From Epilithonimonas vandammei (lineage in GTDB: Bacteria > Bacteroidota > Bacteroidia > Flavobacteriales > Weeksellaceae), in NCBI RefSeq assembly GCF_003860525.1, contig NZ_CP034161.1:1364001-1428000 (forward strand): a stretch of 64,000 nucleotides of DNA, written 5' to 3'. Below, in pieces: positions 1-9,008 of this stretch. Each line of letters begins with the position of its first letter. The stretch's first letter is position 1. The translations under genes were made by a program, and so were the position numbers. The notes beneath the pieces were generated by a model. It did not search any database and was not told where the DNA came from. It saw nothing but the letters and a program-made list of their open reading frames with translations.

Positions 1-11
1 TTAAATAGTTT

Positions 12-19
12 TAACTTTG
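12..19 (+). promoter_or_regulatory. Possible -7 box (TAACTTTG)
   Basis: TAACTTTG matches the Bacteroidota -7 consensus TAnnTTTG and lies about 50 bases before the aminotransferase start. The -33 element would fall off the window edge, so only half of the promoter can be judged. Confidence 0.35.
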
Positions 20-70
20 TCTAGAAATTAAACTTTTCATAATATAAACTATTTTTATTACAATCAGTAA

Positions 71-1204
71 ATGAAATCTAAAATTTGGCTTTCATCGCCG
101 CACATGGGCGGAGGGGAAATGAAGTATGTACAGGAGGCGTTCGATCAAAATTGGGTGGCGCCACTGGGGAAAAATGTCGATGAATTTGAAAATGCCATTC
201 AAGAATTTATAGAAGAAGATAAATTTGTTGCAGCACTGAGTTCAGGAACAGCAGCTTTGCACTTAGCACTTATACAATTGGGTGTAGGATATGGTGATGA
301 AGTTATTTGCCAATCCTTCACATTTTCAGCATCAGCAAATCCTATAAAATATCTTGGAGCTAATCCTGTTTTTGTAGATTCGGATCCGGTAAATTGGAAT
401 ATGTCACCATTTTTTCTAGAAGAAGCAATAAAGGACAGAATTTCAAAAAACAAAAAACCCAAAGCTGTTATAATAGTTCATCTCTATGGTATGCCAGCAT
501 TGATGGATGAAATTACAGCAATCTGTTCTAAATATGAGATTCCGTTGATTGAAGATAGTGCGGAAGCATTAGGTTCTATTTATAAAAATAAAAAATGTGG
601 AACTTTTGGCGATTTTGCTATTTTATCTTTTAATGGAAATAAAATCATAACAACATCTGGAGGGGGTGCATTAGTTGGTCCTACAAAAGAAACTAAAGAG
701 AAAACAATTTTTCTATCAACTCAGGCTAGAGACAATGCTCCACATTATCAGCATTCCGAAATAGGATATAATTATAGGTTAAGTAATATATGTGCTGGAA
801 TAGGTAGGGGACAGATGGAGGTGCTTTCCGACCGCATTCAGCAAAGAAGAGCCGTAAATGACTTTTACAAGGATGTTTTTTCAAATATTGACGCTGTAAA
901 CCTTTTTTCAGAGGCTAGTTCAGATTTTTTTTCCAATCATTGGCTTTCCAGTATTACGATAGATAAAAAAGTAACCACACGAACGAATCAAGAATTAATG
1001 GCAGCTTTTGCCGAGGAGAATATAGAAACGCGTCCTTTGTGGAAACCTATGCACCTTCAACCTGTTTTTAATGATTGTCAATATTTTGGCGAAACTGTTT
1101 CTGAAGAATTATTTACAGCAGGTTTATGTCTGCCTTCAGGATCAAATATTACCAACGACGATAAAAACAGAATTTATGAGGTCATAAGTAATTACCAATT
1201 TTAA
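71..1204 (+). CDS. DegT/DnrJ/EryC1/StrS-family sugar aminotransferase
   Basis: This 377-residue protein has the length and motifs of PLP-dependent nucleotide-sugar aminotransferases such as PglE. SSGTAALHLA (57-66) binds the cofactor phosphate, EDSAEALG (161-168) supplies the Asp that contacts the pyridine ring, and SFNGNK places the Schiff-base lysine at residue 191. The family transfers an amino group from glutamate to a 4-keto nucleotide sugar in the cytoplasm. The next gene, 16 bases on, encodes a membrane UDP-sugar dehydratase that would make such a 4-keto substrate. I infer that the pair builds a 4-amino-4,6-dideoxy sugar for the surface polysaccharide. The exact sugar and position of amination cannot be read from the sequence. 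Confidence 0.9.
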   Translation: MKSKIWLSSPHMGGGEMKYVQEAFDQNWVAPLGKNVDEFENAIQEFIEEDKFVAALSSGTAALHLALIQLGVGYGDEVICQSFTFSASANPIKYLGANPVFVDSDPVNWNMSPFFLEEAIKDRISKNKKPKAVIIVHLYGMPALMDEITAICSKYEIPLIEDSAEALGSIYKNKKCGTFGDFAILSFNGNKIITTSGGGALVGPTKETKEKTIFLSTQARDNAPHYQHSEIGYNYRLSNICAGIGRGQMEVLSDRIQQRRAVNDFYKDVFSNIDAVNLFSEASSDFFSNHWLSSITIDKKVTTRTNQELMAAFAEENIETRPLWKPMHLQPVFNDCQYFGETVSEELFTAGLCLPSGSNITNDDKNRIYEVISNYQF

Positions 1205-1220
1205 TAATTAATAACCGAAA

Positions 1221-3152
1221 ATGAATAAGGTTAAAAATGCCGGCAAATTATCATTAAGTGATAGTGTTTTAGAACTTTTTGATCTAAAATTTTTACCACG
1301 GTGGGTGATACTTGTTATTGATATATTACTGTTGCTAATGTCACTTTTGGTTTCGCATCTCCTTATTTTGGAGTTAAATGTGAAGCATTATAATGTCTTT
1401 CCTCTTTTTTATGTTTTTTTAGCTATCATAGGAACTAATGTTCTGTATATGTATATCTTCAAAACATATCTTGGGGTGATAAGGCATTCTACATTTGTAG
1501 ATCTTTTTAAGATTTTTATGGCTAATCTAAGCTGTGTTTTAACTATATTAATCATAAACTATTCCTATTATATTACTTTTCAGAAAAAGCTAATACTCGT
1601 TCCGTTTCTAGGGCTTTATTTTGCTATTTCCTGCCTCTTCTTATTTGTTTTCAGATTATGTGTGAAAGGCATTTTTAACATAATAAAGGAAAATAAAAGA
1701 AGTTCCAGCAGAAAAAAAATATTTATACTAGGTGATGATGATACATCTATTGCTATAGCTCAGGTTATTCTTTCCAATCCGAACCTGCCTTTTGATATTA
1801 AAGGATTTATTTCCTATAATTCAAAAAAAGTAATGACCAAACTTTTAGATAAAAAAATTATCTCAAGAACTGATTTTATTAACGCTCTTCAAAAAGGGAA
1901 CAGTGGGGTAGACGGAGTTCTTGTAATAAAAGAAGCATTACATAAAGACGAGCTTGATTTTTGGGTTAATCTGTTCTTGGAACATAATCTGAAAATATAT
2001 AAAGCGCCATCGATGCAAAAACTAAGAAGTAAAGATATTATAAACAATATCAAAACTATTCAGATAGAGGATTTGCTAAATAGGAAGCAAATAAAACTGG
2101 ATAATTTGGAAGTGAAAAAAAGACATTTTCAAAAAACCATATTAGTCACAGGAGGGGCGGGATCAATTGGAGGAGAAATTGTGAAGCAGGTTGCTTTATT
2201 AGAGCCATTGCAAATAGTTATCCTGGATCAGTCTGAAACGCCATTGTACGAAACTGAACTGGAAATGAGAGAGATGTATCCTCATATTAATTTTAAATTT
2301 GTTCTCGCAGATATATCAAACTACAGCCGACTGGAGCCTTTATTCGAAAAGTACAATTTTTCAATGGTTTATCACGCGGCTGCATATAAACATGTACCGC
2401 TGGTAGAAGATAATCCTCACGAAGCTGTTTTGGTAAATGTTCTTGGAACCAAAAATTTGTCATTGCTGGCCAGCAAATATAATGTGAATAGATTTGTGAT
2501 GGTTTCTACAGATAAAGCTGTAAACCCTACCAACGTAATGGGCGCTTCAAAAAGAGTTGCAGAGTTATTTGTTCAGTCTCTTCAGAATGTCGAAGGTAAT
2601 ACTACCAAATTTATTACAACCAGATTTGGAAATGTTTTGGGATCCAATGGATCTGTTATCCCTCATTTTAGAAAACAGATAGAAAAAGGAGGTCCGGTAA
2701 CGATTACACACCCAAACATTGTTAGGTATTTTATGACCATAGCTGAAGCTTGTGAATTAGTTCTAAATGCTGGAACAATGGGATCAGGAGGTGAGATCTA
2801 CGTTTTCGATATGGGAGATCCTGTGAAAATTCTTGATCTAGCAAAGAGAATGATAAAACTTTCAGGTTTTGAACCAGACTTGGATATAAAAATTATTTAC
2901 ACAGGGCTGAGGCCTGGTGAGAAACTGTATGAAGAGCTTCTTAGCGACAATACCCGAACTTTGCCCACCTCTCACGAAAAGATTATGATCTCAAAAGATC
3001 CGTCGATGCAGTTCTCTGAGATTGACCAAATGACAGATCTCGTAATTGAATTTTCAAGAAAAGAAGAGAAGCAGGAAATTGTGAGGATCTTAAAATCTAT
3101 AGTAAAAGAATTTAAAAGCAATAATTCTATCTACGAATCGTTAGATAAATAA
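1221..3152 (+). CDS. CapD/WbpM/FlaA1-type membrane nucleotide-sugar dehydratase
   Basis: The 643-residue protein starts with about four hydrophobic segments (residues ~27-150). A nucleotide-binding region follows, then a C-terminal extended SDR domain. Its GGAGSIGGE motif lies near residue 310. The usual YxxxK catalytic pair is MxxxK (MGASK, about 440-444). Replacement of Tyr by Met is the hallmark of the inverting and non-inverting UDP-GlcNAc 4,6-dehydratases of the FlaA1/CapD/WbpM/PglF group. The enzyme would convert UDP-HexNAc to a 4-keto-6-deoxy sugar at the inner membrane, and the aminotransferase upstream would use it. Length fits WbpM/PglF-type full-length proteins. Spacing to the upstream gene is 16 bases, so the two are probably co-transcribed. 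Confidence 0.9.
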   Translation: MNKVKNAGKLSLSDSVLELFDLKFLPRWVILVIDILLLLMSLLVSHLLILELNVKHYNVFPLFYVFLAIIGTNVLYMYIFKTYLGVIRHSTFVDLFKIFMANLSCVLTILIINYSYYITFQKKLILVPFLGLYFAISCLFLFVFRLCVKGIFNIIKENKRSSSRKKIFILGDDDTSIAIAQVILSNPNLPFDIKGFISYNSKKVMTKLLDKKIISRTDFINALQKGNSGVDGVLVIKEALHKDELDFWVNLFLEHNLKIYKAPSMQKLRSKDIINNIKTIQIEDLLNRKQIKLDNLEVKKRHFQKTILVTGGAGSIGGEIVKQVALLEPLQIVILDQSETPLYETELEMREMYPHINFKFVLADISNYSRLEPLFEKYNFSMVYHAAAYKHVPLVEDNPHEAVLVNVLGTKNLSLLASKYNVNRFVMVSTDKAVNPTNVMGASKRVAELFVQSLQNVEGNTTKFITTRFGNVLGSNGSVIPHFRKQIEKGGPVTITHPNIVRYFMTIAEACELVLNAGTMGSGGEIYVFDMGDPVKILDLAKRMIKLSGFEPDLDIKIIYTGLRPGEKLYEELLSDNTRTLPTSHEKIMISKDPSMQFSEIDQMTDLVIEFSRKEEKQEIVRILKSIVKEFKSNNSIYESLDK

Positions 3153-3159
3153 GAATTCC

Positions 3160-3167
3160 TATATTTG
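3160..3167 (+). promoter_or_regulatory. -7 box (TATATTTG) before wza
   Basis: TATATTTG fits TAnnTTTG and ends 27 bases before the wza start codon, in the only gap between the dehydratase gene and wza. I see no exact TTTG at the -33 distance, so the promoter is weak or activator-dependent if real. Confidence 0.4.
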
Positions 3168-3194
3168 CAAACCTTCAGTTAAGAATTAAAGTTT

Positions 3195-3980
3195 ATGAGA
3201 AGAGTTTTATCCATATTTTTTATGGTTTTTGTCCTATTGATGGTCTTTTCGTGTAATACGAAAAAAAATATTCAATACTTTAAAAACATCGAGGATGTTG
3301 CTATAAAAGAGTCGATAAGAGCAAATACATCAACAATACAACCCGGCGATATGTTAGGCATTGTGGTGCTGGCTAAAGACAATGAAGTAGCTAAACCATT
3401 CAATCAAAATTACTATTCAACAGATATGTCTCAGTACTCTTCTGTACCTAGTAGAAGTGCTTCTGTAGAACCTATTTACATTGTGGATAGTAAGGGTAAT
3501 ATAGACTTCCCAATTTTAGGATCTATTAATACCACAAGTCTGAACGTGGATCAATTGAGGGAGATACTAAAAGATAAACTTTCGAAATACATTAAAAATC
3601 CAGGCGTTAATTTAAGAACTGTAAACTATAAAGTTACCGTATTAGGAGAAGTTAATAGAACAGGAACTTTTACCATTGATAGCGGTCAGCCTACCACTAT
3701 TCTAAATGTTTTAGGATTGGCAGGAGACCTTACTATTTATGGTGAAAGAAAAAATGTTTTAGTGATAAGAAATGTAGATGGTGTTACAACGAAAGAATAC
3801 ATAGATCTAACCAGTGCAGATTTGTTTAACTCTCCATATTATTACGTTAAGCAAAATGATGTCATCTATGTTACGCCAAACAAAGCTAGACAAAGTGCCT
3901 CTTCTTATGGGCCAGAAATTGGAGTAATTATTTCTGTAGTATCGGTGGTTGTGGGTGTATTAGCGCTTATATTTAGATAA
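3195..3980 (+). CDS. wza: Wza-type polysaccharide export lipoprotein
   Basis: This 261-residue protein begins with a lipoprotein signal ending in VFSC, with the lipidated cysteine at residue 20. The poly-export domain follows (IQPGDMLGIVV, ~47-57), then a SLBB-like repeat (KVTVLGEVNRTGTF). The C-terminus is one hydrophobic helix ending ALIFR. That is the layout of outer-membrane polysaccharide export (OPX) proteins: a periplasmic ring with a C-terminal helix through the outer membrane. It is shorter than E. coli Wza (about 380 residues), as is common in Bacteroidota. Its partner is the wzc product encoded next. A -7 box just upstream may give it a separate transcript start. Confidence 0.92.
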   Translation: MRRVLSIFFMVFVLLMVFSCNTKKNIQYFKNIEDVAIKESIRANTSTIQPGDMLGIVVLAKDNEVAKPFNQNYYSTDMSQYSSVPSRSASVEPIYIVDSKGNIDFPILGSINTTSLNVDQLREILKDKLSKYIKNPGVNLRTVNYKVTVLGEVNRTGTFTIDSGQPTTILNVLGLAGDLTIYGERKNVLVIRNVDGVTTKEYIDLTSADLFNSPYYYVKQNDVIYVTPNKARQSASSYGPEIGVIISVVSVVVGVLALIFR

Positions 3981-4010
3981 AACTTATAATAACCAGTATT
4001 TTAATAACGT

Positions 4011-4042
4011 TAAAATATTTGTAAATTTTACAACATATTTTT
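4011..4042. promoter_or_regulatory. A/T-only dyad between wza and wzc
   Basis: TTGTAAA-T-TTTACAA (4019-4033) is a perfect 7-bp inverted repeat around one base. It extends outward through AAAATAT and ATATTTT arms with a single unpaired base. The dyad ends about 20 bases before the wzc start codon. The one-base centre suits a dimeric DNA-binding protein better than an RNA hairpin. No regulator is identified. Confidence 0.35.
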
Positions 4043-4061
4043 AAAAATAATAACTCATTTA

Positions 4062-6416
4062 ATGGAATTGACTAAAAACGAAGAAGAACTTAATTTAAGA
4101 GAGATAATTAAACCATATTTGAAGAGATGGCATTGGTTTGTACTTTCAGTTTTTTTTACAATCATTTTGGCAATCTGCTACATACTTTTTACTACTCCCG
4201 TTTTTAAGATACAATCTTCTGTTTTAATAAAAGATGCAAAAAAAATGTCAAGTGCGTCGGGAGACTTTGGGGTTTTATCTGGATTAGGAGGTTTTGCTGG
4301 TATGGGAACAAACAGCATAGAAAATGAATTGGAAATATTTAAGTCTAAAAGAATCATAGAAGATGTTACTAGGAATCTTAAATTTCAAGTTTCTATATAT
4401 TCTAGAGAAAAATTTCACGATGTAGAACTTTATAAGGACACTAATCCTTTTAACGTTTTAGTCATCAACGAAAAGAAATACGAAGAATTACCAAAAAAGC
4501 CAATTGACGTCAAAATATCCGGTGATAAAATTGTTCTTTCGTCAAAAGAGCTGAATCAAGATATTATTACTACTTTCAACAAAACTATTAGTTTGCCTTA
4601 TGCTAATCTAATGATTACCAAAAATCCAAATTTTAACAGGTATAAGGTTAGAAAACTGGATTTGAATGATTTTTACATTACATATTCTGATTTTGATGAG
4701 ATTGTTAACGATTACCAGGAAAATTTAGAAGTAGATCTTGCGGATAAAGATGCAACTGTAATTTCTCTATCTATGGCACATCCCAACAAGGACAAAGCTA
4801 AAAACATACTTAATAACCTTGTCACTGTATACAATGAGTATGCGCTTACTGATAAAAATACCGAATCTAAGCAAACAAAAGATTTCATTGATGAAAGAAT
4901 TGTGCTTATCTCAAAGGAACTTGGAGATGTAGAAAGTGATAAAGAAAGATTTAAAGTAGAAAATGATATAGTTGACCTAGCCACAGAAGCTAGAATAAAT
5001 TTGCAGATATCTACCGAAACAAGGCGAAAAAGTTTGGAGCTAGATACGCAGATAGAAATAAGTAAAATGCTTCTAAATTATATTGATGCACAATCCAGTA
5101 ATTATCAAGTACTACCTACTAATATCGGATTAGATAATACAACAGCTACCTCTAATATAACTGCCTACAATAAACTTGTAATAGACAGAAACAGACTTTT
5201 AGAAAATGCGACACTGGATAATCCACTTGTAAAAGAAATCACAAAAGATATCCAAAGTCTGAAGACTGCCATGAGAGAAAGTATTCAGAGATATTTAATA
5301 AATCTTAATGCAACAAAAAGACAAGTTGATTCTGAAAATGGTAGCAGTGATAGTGAAATAAGAAAACTACCGAAGCAAGAAAAACTTTTTAGAAATATTG
5401 AAAGACAGCAGCAAATAAAAGAAAATCTTTACTTGTTACTGCTACAAAAAAGAGAAGAAGCAGCAATCTCTATGGCTATGACTGGAGAGAAAGCAAGGGT
5501 TGTAGATTATGCTTATGTTGCTAAAAAACCGATTGCTCCCAAGAAATTAATCGCTCTATTAGTTTCCCTTGTTATTGGGCTTCTAATTCCGGTAGCTATT
5601 ATTTATTTGAAAGAATTATTGAATAATAAAATTATAAATAAGCAGGATCTTGAAAAACTGACTAAAAATCCAATTCTATCTGAGATTCCAAGATTATATA
5701 AAAATGATAGTAAAATCATTACTAAAAACGATCTATCCCCTTTAGCAGAAGCTTTTAGAATTCTGGTAACTAATTTAAACTTCGTACTACCAAAAAGTAA
5801 CTATGCTAAAAAGATATTTGTTACCTCTACTGTAAAAGGAGAAGGGAAGACTTTTGTTTCGGTAAACTTAGCACTAGCATTTGCATCACCATCGAAAAAA
5901 GTGTTGGTAATTGGCTCTGATATTAGAAATCCTCAGTTGCAGAGATATAATCCTTCAATGAAAAATGCAAAAGGACTTTCTGAATATTTATACGGCGAAA
6001 TAACTGATGCAAAAGAGATTATTTATCCTAGTGGATTCAATCCTAACTGTGATTTTATTTATTCCGGCGTAATACCTCCTAATCCAACAGAACTGCTACA
6101 AAATGGTAGATACGAGGAGCTTTTAGACTCATTAAAACTTGATTATGATTACATAATCCTTGATACCGCTCCTTTAATGTTAGTATCGGATTCTTTATTA
6201 ATTGCAGATGTAGCAGATGTAACAGTTTATGTAACAAGATCAGAAGTTACTAAGAAGGATTTTATAGAATTTGCAAACAACACTGTTGATTCACTTAAAA
6301 TTAAAAATGTAAGCTTTGTCGTTAATGATGTACATAAGAGTAATTTTGGGTATGGCAATAAGTATGGCTATGGTTATCAAGCTGAGGAGAAGAAGTGGTG
6401 GCAAAAAATATTTTAA
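4062..6416 (+). CDS. wzc: Wzc-type polysaccharide co-polymerase / BY-kinase
   Basis: The 784-residue protein has a Wzz domain bounded by two membrane helices (~23-43 and ~496-516). The periplasmic part between them is rich in charged coiled-coil sequence. A cytoplasmic bacterial tyrosine kinase follows, with Walker A GEGKT (~593-597), Walker A' VLVIGSDIRNP and Walker B YIILDTAP (~695). The tail contains five closely spaced tyrosines (FGYGNKYGYGYQ), the usual autophosphorylation cluster. It controls chain length and opens the export channel with Wza, in cycles of phosphorylation. No separate Wzb-type phosphatase gene is visible in the window, so that partner must be encoded elsewhere. Fused kinase and Wzz parts are typical of Gram-negative systems. 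Confidence 0.95.
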   Translation: MELTKNEEELNLREIIKPYLKRWHWFVLSVFFTIILAICYILFTTPVFKIQSSVLIKDAKKMSSASGDFGVLSGLGGFAGMGTNSIENELEIFKSKRIIEDVTRNLKFQVSIYSREKFHDVELYKDTNPFNVLVINEKKYEELPKKPIDVKISGDKIVLSSKELNQDIITTFNKTISLPYANLMITKNPNFNRYKVRKLDLNDFYITYSDFDEIVNDYQENLEVDLADKDATVISLSMAHPNKDKAKNILNNLVTVYNEYALTDKNTESKQTKDFIDERIVLISKELGDVESDKERFKVENDIVDLATEARINLQISTETRRKSLELDTQIEISKMLLNYIDAQSSNYQVLPTNIGLDNTTATSNITAYNKLVIDRNRLLENATLDNPLVKEITKDIQSLKTAMRESIQRYLINLNATKRQVDSENGSSDSEIRKLPKQEKLFRNIERQQQIKENLYLLLLQKREEAAISMAMTGEKARVVDYAYVAKKPIAPKKLIALLVSLVIGLLIPVAIIYLKELLNNKIINKQDLEKLTKNPILSEIPRLYKNDSKIITKNDLSPLAEAFRILVTNLNFVLPKSNYAKKIFVTSTVKGEGKTFVSVNLALAFASPSKKVLVIGSDIRNPQLQRYNPSMKNAKGLSEYLYGEITDAKEIIYPSGFNPNCDFIYSGVIPPNPTELLQNGRYEELLDSLKLDYDYIILDTAPLMLVSDSLLIADVADVTVYVTRSEVTKKDFIEFANNTVDSLKIKNVSFVVNDVHKSNFGYGNKYGYGYQAEEKKWWQKIF

Positions 6417-6441
6417 TTGAGATTCCTTTTTTCTAAAGTAG

Positions 6442-7701
6442 ATGAGAATTAACATATCAGAGTATAAACAGGTAATATTAAATTTTATCAATCTGGCTTT
6501 CGTACAAGCTGCTAATCTACTATTACCGCTTATAACTATTCCTTATGTTATTAGAACTGTTGGTTTTGAAAATTTTGGTTTAGTTGCTTTTGCAACTTCT
6601 ATAGTTAACTATTTTTCAGTTTTTATAAACTATGGGTTTAATTTGACAGCTACTAAAGCAGTTTCACAAAATAGGAATGATAGTCAGTACTTAAATAAAC
6701 TTTTTTGTACGGTAACGTATTCGAAAGTTTTATTAAGCTTTACTTCAATTTTAATATTTTTAGTTTTATCTATATTGATAGTATCAATAAAAAATAATTT
6801 CTATGTGTATTTATATTTACTGCTGTCAATTATATTTACAAATCTTTCTCCAGATTGGTTTTTTCAGGGAATACAACAGCTTAAATTTCTTACATACTTA
6901 AATTTATCTTTAAAAATAATCAGTACTATTCTAACATTTTTCCTAATAAAGGTAACTTCAGATTATTATTATTTGGCAATAATTCCTTTTATTAATAGTG
7001 TTTTTTTATTTGCTATCTCTCATTTATACATTCAGATTAAACATAAATTTCGATATTTAAGGGTTGGCCTAAGTAGTATTTTTAAAGAATTATATCAGAG
7101 TCGATTTATTTTCCTTTCCCAGGTTAAAATTACTTTTTTTAACAATTTTAATACAGTAGTTTTGGGTTTTCTAACTGATAACAAAATTGTGGGTATTTTT
7201 TCTTCAGCAGATAAAATAATAAAAGTCTTTTCATCTATTCAGGTTCCAATAGTAACTGCATTATTTCCGCACATAGCGATGAAAATCAAAAACAGTAGAG
7301 AAACCGTTTTTTACGAGCTAAAAAAGATTGCTATTTACGGATCAGTTTTGTATGGAGCGATATTAATAATTTTGTTCATTTTGGCACCTTGGATTTCTGA
7401 GATTATGTTTGGAGAGGAAGTAGATCAAATTGCTTTACTGATTAGGATAATGAGTTTTATTCCGCTGTTTATTTTTATAAACAATTTATTTGGCACTCAA
7501 TATTTATTGAATACCGGACTAGAAAAAAAGTTTTTAATTAATTTAATAATTGCAGCTTTGTTAAATGTGGTTATTATATTTCCATTAACTTATTATTTTA
7601 AAGCAATCGGAACATCATTTTCAATTTTTATTACGGAATTATTTGTTTTAATTTCTATGTATAATTCTGCTAAGAAAGTCAATGCAACATTAAAAATATA
7701 A
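6442..7701 (+). CDS. wzx: Wzx-type lipid-linked oligosaccharide flippase
   Basis: This 419-residue protein is almost entirely hydrophobic, with about twelve predicted membrane segments. Its opening (INLAFVQAANLLLPLITIPY) is typical of the MOP/PST flippases, and it has the motif SPDWFFQGIQ near residues 134-143. Such proteins flip the undecaprenyl-linked repeat unit to the periplasmic face. It begins 25 bases after wzc and its TAA stop overlaps the next start by one base, so translation is probably coupled. The gene is much richer in A and T than wza and wzc, as expected for the serotype-specific core of a capsule locus. Confidence 0.92.
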   Translation: MRINISEYKQVILNFINLAFVQAANLLLPLITIPYVIRTVGFENFGLVAFATSIVNYFSVFINYGFNLTATKAVSQNRNDSQYLNKLFCTVTYSKVLLSFTSILIFLVLSILIVSIKNNFYVYLYLLLSIIFTNLSPDWFFQGIQQLKFLTYLNLSLKIISTILTFFLIKVTSDYYYLAIIPFINSVFLFAISHLYIQIKHKFRYLRVGLSSIFKELYQSRFIFLSQVKITFFNNFNTVVLGFLTDNKIVGIFSSADKIIKVFSSIQVPIVTALFPHIAMKIKNSRETVFYELKKIAIYGSVLYGAILIILFILAPWISEIMFGEEVDQIALLIRIMSFIPLFIFINNLFGTQYLLNTGLEKKFLINLIIAALLNVVIIFPLTYYFKAIGTSFSIFITELFVLISMYNSAKKVNATLKI

Positions 7702-8762
7702 TGATGAAAATAAATATCATTTTGCCCTTTTTTGCACGAGTCCCTGGTGGGGGAACAAAAATCATGTACGAATATGCTTCTAGACTTTCTGAAAAAGGTT
7801 TTAATGTACAGATTTATAATTGTTTAAAAACACCATATTATCCTTACAGTAAATATAAACCTTTTTTTATCAGAAAGTTAATTAGTTTTTTTTATGATAA
7901 AAATAAGCCAAAGCCTAATTGGTTTAGTTTTGATAAAGAAGTTAAATTTAATTTTATTAATAACATAAGTGATGATCAAGTACGCGATGCAGATATTATA
8001 CTTTTTACATGGTGGGCACTTGCAGATCCCGTAAACAAACTTTCAGATTCGAAAGGAAATAAAATTAATATTATCCAAGATTATGAAACATGGACAGGCC
8101 ACGAAAATTTAGTTCATGATTCTTATAAAAAAGATAATATTACTAACATAGCCATATCAAAATTTGTTTATAATATTGTTAAATCATTTGATTCAAAAGT
8201 TTCTTTTATACCCAATGCAATAGATTTATTAAAGTTTTCTTGTAGGAAACCAATTTTAAAAAGGTCTAATAATTCTTTTATAATGATGTATTCTAAGGAA
8301 TATAGAAAAGGTTCAGAAGTTGGTTTAAAAGCTTTTCATGAGTTAAAAAAAATATTTCCAGACTTAGAACTTACATTATTTGGGGTTTCTGATAGAGGAG
8401 AAGAAATTCCAGATTGGATTACATATGTGCAGAATCCAAATAATCTTCCGGAACTATATAACTCTCATATGTTTTTTGTAACCAATAGCTTAGTTGAAGG
8501 CTGGGGGCTTCCATTGCACGAAGCTATGGCTTCTGGATGTGTGTGCATATGCACAGATATTGTGGGACATAGCCAGTTCATTGAAAATAATCCAGGGATG
8601 CTAACTTATGAACCTGGAGATTATAAATCATTATTAAATGTTCTTAAAAGATTACTTTCGTTGGAAAATCATGAATTAGATTTAATATCTGAAAATAACA
8701 TAAAATTAGTACAAAAATATGATTGGAATAAGACGATTAATCAGTTAATTAATCATTTTTGA
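7701..8762 (+). CDS. GT4-family glycosyltransferase
   Basis: The 353-residue protein is GT-B fold family 4. The N-terminus ILPFFARVPGGGTKI has the glycine-rich acceptor-side loop. The C-terminal half has the EX7E nucleotide-sugar motif as EGWGLPLHE (~266-274) followed by AMASGC. It should add one sugar to the lipid-linked repeat unit on the cytoplasmic side. The start codon shares one base with the wzx stop (TAATG). A second ATG follows at once, so the exact start is uncertain by one codon. Donor and linkage cannot be predicted. Confidence 0.88.
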   Translation: MMKINIILPFFARVPGGGTKIMYEYASRLSEKGFNVQIYNCLKTPYYPYSKYKPFFIRKLISFFYDKNKPKPNWFSFDKEVKFNFINNISDDQVRDADIILFTWWALADPVNKLSDSKGNKINIIQDYETWTGHENLVHDSYKKDNITNIAISKFVYNIVKSFDSKVSFIPNAIDLLKFSCRKPILKRSNNSFIMMYSKEYRKGSEVGLKAFHELKKIFPDLELTLFGVSDRGEEIPDWITYVQNPNNLPELYNSHMFFVTNSLVEGWGLPLHEAMASGCVCICTDIVGHSQFIENNPGMLTYEPGDYKSLLNVLKRLLSLENHELDLISENNIKLVQKYDWNKTINQLINHF

Positions 8763-8844
8763 ATATAGAATAAATTATTTTTATAGTAAAATTATAATTT
8801 CTCAACATGGTTAATGTTTTCTTTGCTGTTTTTCTAATATTTAG

Positions 8845-8994
8845 TATTCTATATTTTGTAAATATAAAGAAAAGTGTAGTATTATCAGTAATTATCTCAT
8901 TAAAAGAATATTTACCATTATTTTTTATGAAAAAGAAAAAAAGCAGAAAGTACTTGCAATGTTAAGAGGACTAAAAGAAGGATTATTAGAATGA
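8845..8994 (+). pseudogene. C-terminal remnant of a GT2 glycosyltransferase
   Basis: The 246-base gap between two glycosyltransferase genes is not empty. One frame reads about 49 codons from 8845 to a TGA at 8992-8994, ending KEKKQKVLAMLRGLKEGLLE. Basic residues followed by a MLRGLKEGL-type end are typical of the C-terminus of bacterial GT2 proteins. The frame has no start codon and runs back into a TAG at 8842-8844 and a TAA at 8812-8814. I read it as the decayed tail of a gene whose front has been lost. A different frame (8807-8965) encodes a 52-residue hydrophobic peptide, MVNVFFAVFLIF onward, which I think is fortuitous. Confidence 0.5.
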
Positions 8995-9008
8995 ATTTTT
9001 TATAAAAT

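Noticed and set aside
8807..8965. 52-residue hydrophobic frame in the glycosyltransferase gap
   Set aside because: A different frame gives a recognisable GT2 tail, so this one is probably chance in A/T-rich DNA.
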